Source: Candidatus Parcubacteria bacterium (GTDB taxonomy: Bacteria; Patescibacteriota; Patescibacteriia; Patescibacteriales; UBA12075). Taken from it: a stretch of 8,957 nt of DNA. Shown here one piece after another: positions 5,099-8,957 of this stretch; within the stretch, counting starts at the first letter, position 1; each line of letters begins with the position of its first letter. The position numbers were made by a program, and so were the translations under genes. Where the stretch lies: positions 1 to 8,957 of the forward strand of contig JAGLJW010000009.1 in the NCBI GenBank assembly GCA_023142215.1, given 5' to 3'. The notes beneath the pieces were generated by a model that ran no database searches, was not told where the DNA came from, and worked only from the letters and a program-made list of their open reading frames with translations.

Positions 5099-5105
5099 AC
5101 AAAAA

Positions 5106-5792
5106 ATGCAAGAAAAAAGACTGTTGATTATTGAAGATAAGCCACAACATTTAGCTGATGCAAAAATTGCCGCACAAAAAGCAATTAGTGCTGGTTTAAT
5201 AACTGATGTAGATTATGCATCCACATTTGATGAAGCAATGAATTGCCTTAAAACAAAAACATACCACGGAATTGTAAGTGATATATTCTTTCCGCGAGAT
5301 AATGAAAAAGAGGATGGCGACAAATATATTACTGGTTGGTGTTCAACATTCACATCTATTTGTCACGATGAACTTTTCCCTTTTTTGCGTGAACCAAACT
5401 CAATCTTAGATGAAAAATCATTTAATTATTATAGAGACTGGAAAGAAGGAAAAGAAATGCATCCGAGCGGTGTCGTAATGGTGCTTGAAGCTCATGATAG
5501 AGGAATACCAATTGTTCTTTGCACTGATACATATCATCATGGAATAAAAACTCAGGTGATTTTTGCATGGAACAAAACCACTATTATTGACTGCTATCTT
5601 GATGATGATAAATTGCTTCATGCTGAAAAAAAACATTGGAATAGAGCAATCAAATCAGTTTTAAATACAGGAGTTAAGAAAAAATACAAAAGAATAAGTT
5701 ATTACATAGAAGTTGGAGAAGAAGCATTTGTACGAGAAGAAAGAAGAAAAGAAATAGCTACTATTCTTGCGACTTCAAAAACAACAAACTAA
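5106..5792 (+). CDS. REC-like (response-regulator receiver fold) protein, stand-alone
   Basis: 228 residues. The start resembles a CheY-type receiver: RLLIIEDKPQHLADA (5-19) with the acidic pair Glu10-Asp11, then IVSDIFFP (56-63) with Asp59 at the phospho-acceptor position. After that come about 50 unusual residues (64-118, rich in charged and aromatic residues), then SGVVMVLEAHDRGIPIVLCTD (121-141) matching alpha3-beta4, with Thr140 at the conserved Thr/Ser. The lysine expected after beta5 is not clearly placed, and TYHHG (142-146) is unusual. No DNA-binding domain follows; the C-terminus (190-228) is basic and helical. No histidine kinase is nearby, so phosphorylation is uncertain and it may act by binding a partner. 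It is divergent from the TrmB-like regulator and convergent with recA. The receiver fold is likely; the role is unknown. Confidence 0.75.
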   Translation: MQEKRLLIIEDKPQHLADAKIAAQKAISAGLITDVDYASTFDEAMNCLKTKTYHGIVSDIFFPRDNEKEDGDKYITGWCSTFTSICHDELFPFLREPNSILDEKSFNYYRDWKEGKEMHPSGVVMVLEAHDRGIPIVLCTDTYHHGIKTQVIFAWNKTTIIDCYLDDDKLLHAEKKHWNRAIKSVLNTGVKKKYKRISYYIEVGEEAFVREERRKEIATILATSKTTN

Positions 5793-5799
5793 AAAAATA

Positions 5800-5832
5800 T
5801 GCCGTAGTTTTTTAAAAACTACGGCACTTTTT
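5800..5832. terminator. Bidirectional terminator between the REC-like gene and recA
   Basis: TGCCGTAGTTTT (5800-5811) pairs with AAAACTACGGCA (5815-5826). TTTTT follows at 5828-5832 on plus, and on minus the A-tract at 5791-5797 reads as seven T's. It serves both convergent genes. Confidence 0.85.
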
Positions 5833-5881
5833 ATTCTGTAACAAATTAAAATCTAAATAAATATTATAAAAATACTTTTTC

Positions 5882-6946
5882 CTATTTTTTATCTTCTTTA
5901 ATTTCCTCGTTTTCTCTTTGTTTAATTTCTGCTAAAATCCTTTTTCTAATAGTTGGAATTAATTTTTTGTCTGCTTTAATGCCTCGTTTTGCAGCCTCTC
6001 TTCCTACTCCTAATTTTATTTCATCAAAAATATACGAATTTCCAGATTTTTTGATTACATTATGTGATACACCAAGATCTAATAAATCACCTGAAATTGA
6101 AATTCCTTCATTATACATAATATCAAATTCACAAGTTCTGAATGGTGCTGCTACTTTATTTTTTACAATTTTACATTTTACTCTATTACCAATAATTTTT
6201 TCAGCTTGTTTAATTTGAGCTGATCGTCTTACTTCAATTCTCACAGAAGAATAAAACTTTAAAGCATTTCCACCAGTTGTTGTTTCTGGACTTCCAAAAA
6301 ATACTCCAATTTTGTGACGAATTTGATTGATGAAAATAACAATTGTTCCTGACTTTGCAACTGCTCCAGTTAACTTCCTTAAAGCCTGACTCATAAGTCG
6401 TGCTTGTAAGCCCATTTGAGCATCTCCCATATCGCCTTCAATTTCCTTTTGAGGAACTAAAGCTGCAACTGAATCAATTACTAAAACGTCAATTGCATTA
6501 GAACGTACTAAAGTTTCTGTAATTTCTAAAGCTTGTTCTCCTGTATCTGGCTGTGAAATTAATAACTCATCTACATTAACTCCAAGCTTTTTAGCATAAT
6601 CAGGATCAAGTGCGTGCTCAGCATCTACAAAAGCAGCAATTCCGCCAAGTTTTTGTGCTTCAGCAATAATATGTTGAGCTAATGTTGTCTTACCTGACGA
6701 TTCTGGTCCATAAATTTCAATAACTCTTCCTCTTGGAATACCACCAATTCCTAAACACAAATCAATTGATAAACATCCCGTTGGAACAACATCAACATTT
6801 GTTTTTCTAGCTTCACCAAATTTCATAATTGCACCATCACCAAATTTATTTTTAATTTGATCCATTGCTTCAAGTGCTGCATTAAATTTTGGATTAACTT
6901 CTTTTTTATTATCCTCTTTTTTAGCCTTTTTCACTTCTTTAACCAT
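5882..6946 (-). CDS. recA: Recombinase RecA
   Basis: The ATP-dependent strand-exchange protein of homologous recombination, which forms filaments on single-stranded DNA. It has 354 residues, as in E. coli (353). Walker A is GPESSGKTT (80-88, Lys86 and Thr87). The catalytic glutamate is Glu110 in FVDAEHALDPD, and Walker B is VLVIDSV (154-160). Loop 1 is EIEGDMGDAQMGLQARLMSQ (168-187). Loop 2 runs through NQIRHKIGVFFGSPETTTGGN (207-227), where His211 and Phe216 replace Met residues of the E. coli protein. The first 20 and last 20 residues are lysine/glutamate-rich. The ATG at 6946 has no Shine-Dalgarno site; homology begins at about residue 20, so an internal start cannot be excluded. It lies 131 bases downstream of the RodZ-like gene, with a possible promoter between, and is convergent with the REC-like gene. 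Confidence 0.98.
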   Translation of the reverse strand: MVKEVKKAKKEDNKKEVNPKFNAALEAMDQIKNKFGDGAIMKFGEARKTNVDVVPTGCLSIDLCLGIGGIPRGRVIEIYGPESSGKTTLAQHIIAEAQKLGGIAAFVDAEHALDPDYAKKLGVNVDELLISQPDTGEQALEITETLVRSNAIDVLVIDSVAALVPQKEIEGDMGDAQMGLQARLMSQALRKLTGAVAKSGTIVIFINQIRHKIGVFFGSPETTTGGNALKFYSSVRIEVRRSAQIKQAEKIIGNRVKCKIVKNKVAAPFRTCEFDIMYNEGISISGDLLDLGVSHNVIKKSGNSYIFDEIKLGVGREAAKRGIKADKKLIPTIRKRILAEIKQRENEEIKEDKK

Positions 6947-6975
6947 ATTTTTAACAATCTAGCAATGCAACAATT

Positions 6976-7005
6976 TATTAACCAACTGGATAATAACATT
7001 GTCAA
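6976..7005 (-). promoter_or_regulatory. Possible recA promoter
   Basis: On the minus strand TTGACA (7005-7000) is followed 18 bases later by the weak -10 candidate TTAATA (6981-6976). The 10-mer TGTTGACAAT here (7007-6998) is identical to the one at 5022-5031 upstream of the REC-like gene. I cannot recognise a LexA box. Confidence 0.35.
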
Positions 7006-7077
7006 CACAAACTAATCTTAGTTTTTTTATTATATCTATAATTCCTTTTATACTTCTATATTATATAAGATTTTATT

Positions 7078-7746
7078 TTATTTTACAAGAATTTTTCTTA
7101 TGATAACATTTTCTTCGCTATATTTTTTCTTCGCTATTATTTCTATATTATTTACACCCGTTATTAATCCTATGTTTTTTCTAAAATAACCATCTGCGTC
7201 AGTCAAAACATTTTCTTGATTAATTGTCACAATAGCCTCTTCGTCAGTTTTTCCATAAATATTAATAAAGAATTCTTCAATAGAAATATCGCTACCAGGT
7301 TCTATAATTACTAATTTAGGCGGTGCTACAATGTTCTTAATATAGAATCCTAAATACATTATACACACAAATACAAACGCAATTATTAAAATATTTTTTA
7401 TCAATTTTGGAATCACTAGAAACTGATAATCTTTTGCAATTTTTCTTAGAAATAACTTTTTTCTAAAATCACGTCTTTCATATTTTACACTATCATCAAA
7501 AACCTGTAAAAATTTTTCATGATTTATACCTAAAAAAATAGCATATTCTCGCAAAAAATTCTTACCATATATCCCTTTGGGCAATAAATCATATCTACCA
7601 TTTTCTAGTGCTATTAAATATTTTTTATTTATTCCTAGTTCTTTAACTACATCATTTAATTCTATCTTTTTTTCTTGCCGAGTATTTTTCAAAATATCTG
7701 CAACTAATTCTGAGTCTGGTGAAATTTTCTTTTTTAAAAATAACAT
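7078..7746 (-). CDS. RodZ-like helix-turn-helix membrane protein
   Basis: 222 residues with the RodZ-type plan, shorter than E. coli RodZ (337). A cytoplasmic helix-turn-helix of the HTH_25/Xre kind comes first (about 14-83: ILKNTRQEKKIELNDVVKEL, KYLIALENGRYDLLP, YGKNFLREYAIFLG). A basic stretch and one transmembrane helix (about 116-137) follow, then an extracytoplasmic beta-rich domain (143-222). That domain has the pattern of small Ig-like domains (FFINIYGKTDEEAIVTINQENV, DADGYFRKNI, GVNNIEIIAKK). RodZ links the MreB cytoskeleton to the wall machinery; whether this one does so is inferred. Only eight bases separate it from the upstream pilin-like gene, so they are probably co-transcribed, with recA downstream. 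No Shine-Dalgarno site precedes the ATG. Confidence 0.8.
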   Translation of the reverse strand: MLFLKKKISPDSELVADILKNTRQEKKIELNDVVKELGINKKYLIALENGRYDLLPKGIYGKNFLREYAIFLGINHEKFLQVFDDSVKYERRDFRKKLFLRKIAKDYQFLVIPKLIKNILIIAFVFVCIMYLGFYIKNIVAPPKLVIIEPGSDISIEEFFINIYGKTDEEAIVTINQENVLTDADGYFRKNIGLITGVNNIEIIAKKKYSEENVIIRKILVK

Positions 7747-7754
7747 TTTACTTA

Positions 7755-8168
7755 TTATTTACTAATTTCATTCCATTTACCAAATTCAGTACTATGATAT
7801 CCCATACCTGTCATTAAAAAATTAATAATTGTATAACTTAAAAATACAATTATTAAACCCACAATTGCACCAAAAATTATTTTTTTAGCTTTTGCAACCG
7901 TTTCATTATTTCCAGCTGATATTAAAAACAAAACTCCACCATAAATAAAAGCTAATAAAGTTAATGACCCCGTAATACCAAGAAGCCAAGTTGCAATATT
8001 AATTAATAATATAATAATATCATTGACAGCATAATCTCCACGATTTTCACCACTTGGAGGATTTAACAATGTTGCTGATACATTTTCTGTTACAAGAAAA
8101 GAAAATACAAAAAAAATAACCAAAAAAAATACGAGAACACTTACTCTTTTTTTAAAAAAATTAACCAT
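7755..8168 (-). CDS. TrbC/VirB2-like pilin family protein
   Basis: 137 residues. A basic start (Lys6-Lys7-Arg8) and a long hydrophobic stretch (9-27) form a signal peptide, with probable cleavage after VSA (30-32). Two hydrophobic segments follow (about 51-85, IIILLINIATWLLGITGSLT then LLAFIYGGVLFLISAGN, and 97-121). They are separated by the short charged loop NNETVAKAKK. This two-helix hairpin with a GGxxxLxSAGN-like turn is the VirB2/TrbC pilin pattern found in type IV secretion pili. Here no VirB4, VirB6 or relaxase gene is visible, so the assembled structure is unknown. It sits 10 bases after the solute-binding protein gene and 8 before the RodZ-like gene, which suggests one envelope operon. 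No Shine-Dalgarno site is seen. Confidence 0.82.
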   Translation of the reverse strand: MVNFFKKRVSVLVFFLVIFFVFSFLVTENVSATLLNPPSGENRGDYAVNDIIILLINIATWLLGITGSLTLLAFIYGGVLFLISAGNNETVAKAKKIIFGAIVGLIIVFLSYTIINFLMTGMGYHSTEFGKWNEISK

Positions 8169-8178
8169 AATTTAAACT

Positions 8179-8957
8179 TTATTTTAATCTACTTGTTTGT
8201 TGAAGTTTACTGGCTCCTATTGACAAAACTTCTTGAATGCTATTTTCAAAATCACCTGCATCTTTAATCATATTTACCATTATTGATTCAGCAACAACTG
8301 AATCAACTCCTCTATACCAACTCTTTACTGTTAATGCCTGATCAGCAAAAACTCCCAGCTCTTGATCGTCAATTTGTTTATCAATTAAAGATTTTAAGGC
8401 TGTTGGTTTTCTTGCTTTCTTTAAATACAACTCAGCTTGTTCAGCTTTTGTGATAAATTGAATAAAATCCCAAGCAGCGTCAATTTTATTTTTATCTATC
8501 TTGTTAGCAACAACTTCAACCCAATAATTTCCGATATCAATTTTTGAATTCTCTTCAATTTGAGGCATTGGAGCTATACCAAATTGTAACTTCTCATTCT
8601 TTGCTTTAATTTGTGGAATCATATATGCATATCCAAACATCATAGCCAACTTACCTTCAGCAAATAAATCCATTGAATCATTCAATCCAGAATTCCAACA
8701 ATATACTTCTTTGGAAATATTTGAAAAATCAGTATAAAATCTTAAAGCTTCAATACCAGGTGCTGTTGTTCTACCAATTCTTTTTAAACTTAATGGAATA
8801 TCAGTAATTAAAACATCTCCGTTATTATTCATTATCTCTGTTCCATTCTGCATCATTAGTAGCACTAAGATATCTGTTGACCTATAAATATTTTTTGCAC
8901 CGCCTAAAGCTACTCCTGATTGAACAATTTCACCTTTATTGTTTTGCTTGGTTAATT
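8179..8957 (-). CDS. Extracellular solute-binding protein (ABC-type), partial
   Basis: The reading frame stays open to the right edge of the window, so the 5' part is missing; at least 258 residues are visible. A GTG at 8865 is internal: the upstream codons encode GEIVQSGVALGGAKNIYRST, running straight into DILVLLMMQNGTEI, as in family 1 sugar-binding proteins. Further family features are the FAEGKLAMMFGYAYMIPQIK segment, the FGIAPMPQIE segment, NYWVEVVANK, and AWDFIQFITKAEQAELYLKK, where the repetitive C-terminal helices begin. Such lipoproteins or secreted proteins capture a ligand outside the cell for an ABC importer. No permease gene is in view and the ligand is unknown. It is the first visible gene of the tight minus-strand cluster with the pilin-like and RodZ-like genes. 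Confidence 0.85.
   Translation of the reverse strand, partial: LTKQNNKGEIVQSGVALGGAKNIYRSTDILVLLMMQNGTEIMNNNGDVLITDIPLSLKRIGRTTAPGIEALRFYTDFSNISKEVYCWNSGLNDSMDLFAEGKLAMMFGYAYMIPQIKAKNEKLQFGIAPMPQIEENSKIDIGNYWVEVVANKIDKNKIDAAWDFIQFITKAEQAELYLKKARKPTALKSLIDKQIDDQELGVFADQALTVKSWYRGVDSVVAESIMVNMIKDAGDFENSIQEVLSIGASKLQQTSRLK

Noticed and set aside
8179..8865. Complete solute-binding gene starting at GTG 8865
   Set aside because: The frame stays open and family-like to the window edge; the gene is truncated by the window, not short.

Overview
This is an AT-rich window (roughly 70% A+T by eye) that reads with the standard bacterial code. It most likely comes from a Candidate Phyla Radiation (Patescibacteria) genome. 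The main reason is the gene set on the right: a solute-binding protein, a VirB2/TrbC-like two-helix pilin protein, a short RodZ-like helix-turn-helix membrane protein and RecA, packed on the minus strand. A REC-like protein with an unusual insertion, short genes and A-rich leaders without Shine-Dalgarno sites also fit. The lineage is inferred; no rRNA gene is present to settle it.

Layout. 1-187: intergenic DNA with a good promoter. 188-589 (+): Nudix hydrolase, ended by a clear terminator. 716-1963 (+): glyA (serine hydroxymethyltransferase), then 2106-2921 (+): folD. Together these two interconvert serine, glycine and one-carbon tetrahydrofolate units. Flanking folD are two related elements on the opposite strand (about 1995-2079 and 2943-3019). 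Each has the same 13-base box, a small hairpin and the same terminator hairpin at nearly identical spacing, and they look like paralogous small RNAs. 2922-3405 holds no protein gene but is full of hairpins, including a candidate plus-strand structured RNA (about 3045-3269) with its own terminator. 3406-3744 (-): a one-helix membrane protein whose strong promoter lies so close to the start that the mRNA would be almost leaderless. 3748-4178: no gene, but an array of seven ATTGTATCA-type sites in a partly symmetric layout. 4179-4916 (-): TrmB-family regulator, divergent from 5106-5792 (+): a REC-like protein. Their shared 189-bp upstream region has near-consensus promoters in both directions, overlapping repeated TTGTCAACA boxes. 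5800-5832: a bidirectional terminator. Then, all on minus: recA (5882-6946), a RodZ-like gene (7078-7746), a pilin-like gene (7755-8168) and a solute-binding protein gene that runs off the right edge (8179-8957).

How it fits together. GlyA and FolD form a minimal C1-folate module. The solute-binding, pilin and RodZ-like genes are separated by only 10 and 8 bases and are probably one transcript running toward recA, which also has a possible promoter of its own. The TrmB/REC pair looks like a self-contained regulatory unit. The most novel material is non-coding: the paired antisense-oriented RNA elements around folD, the hairpin-dense 3.0-3.4 kb interval and the ATTGTATCA array.
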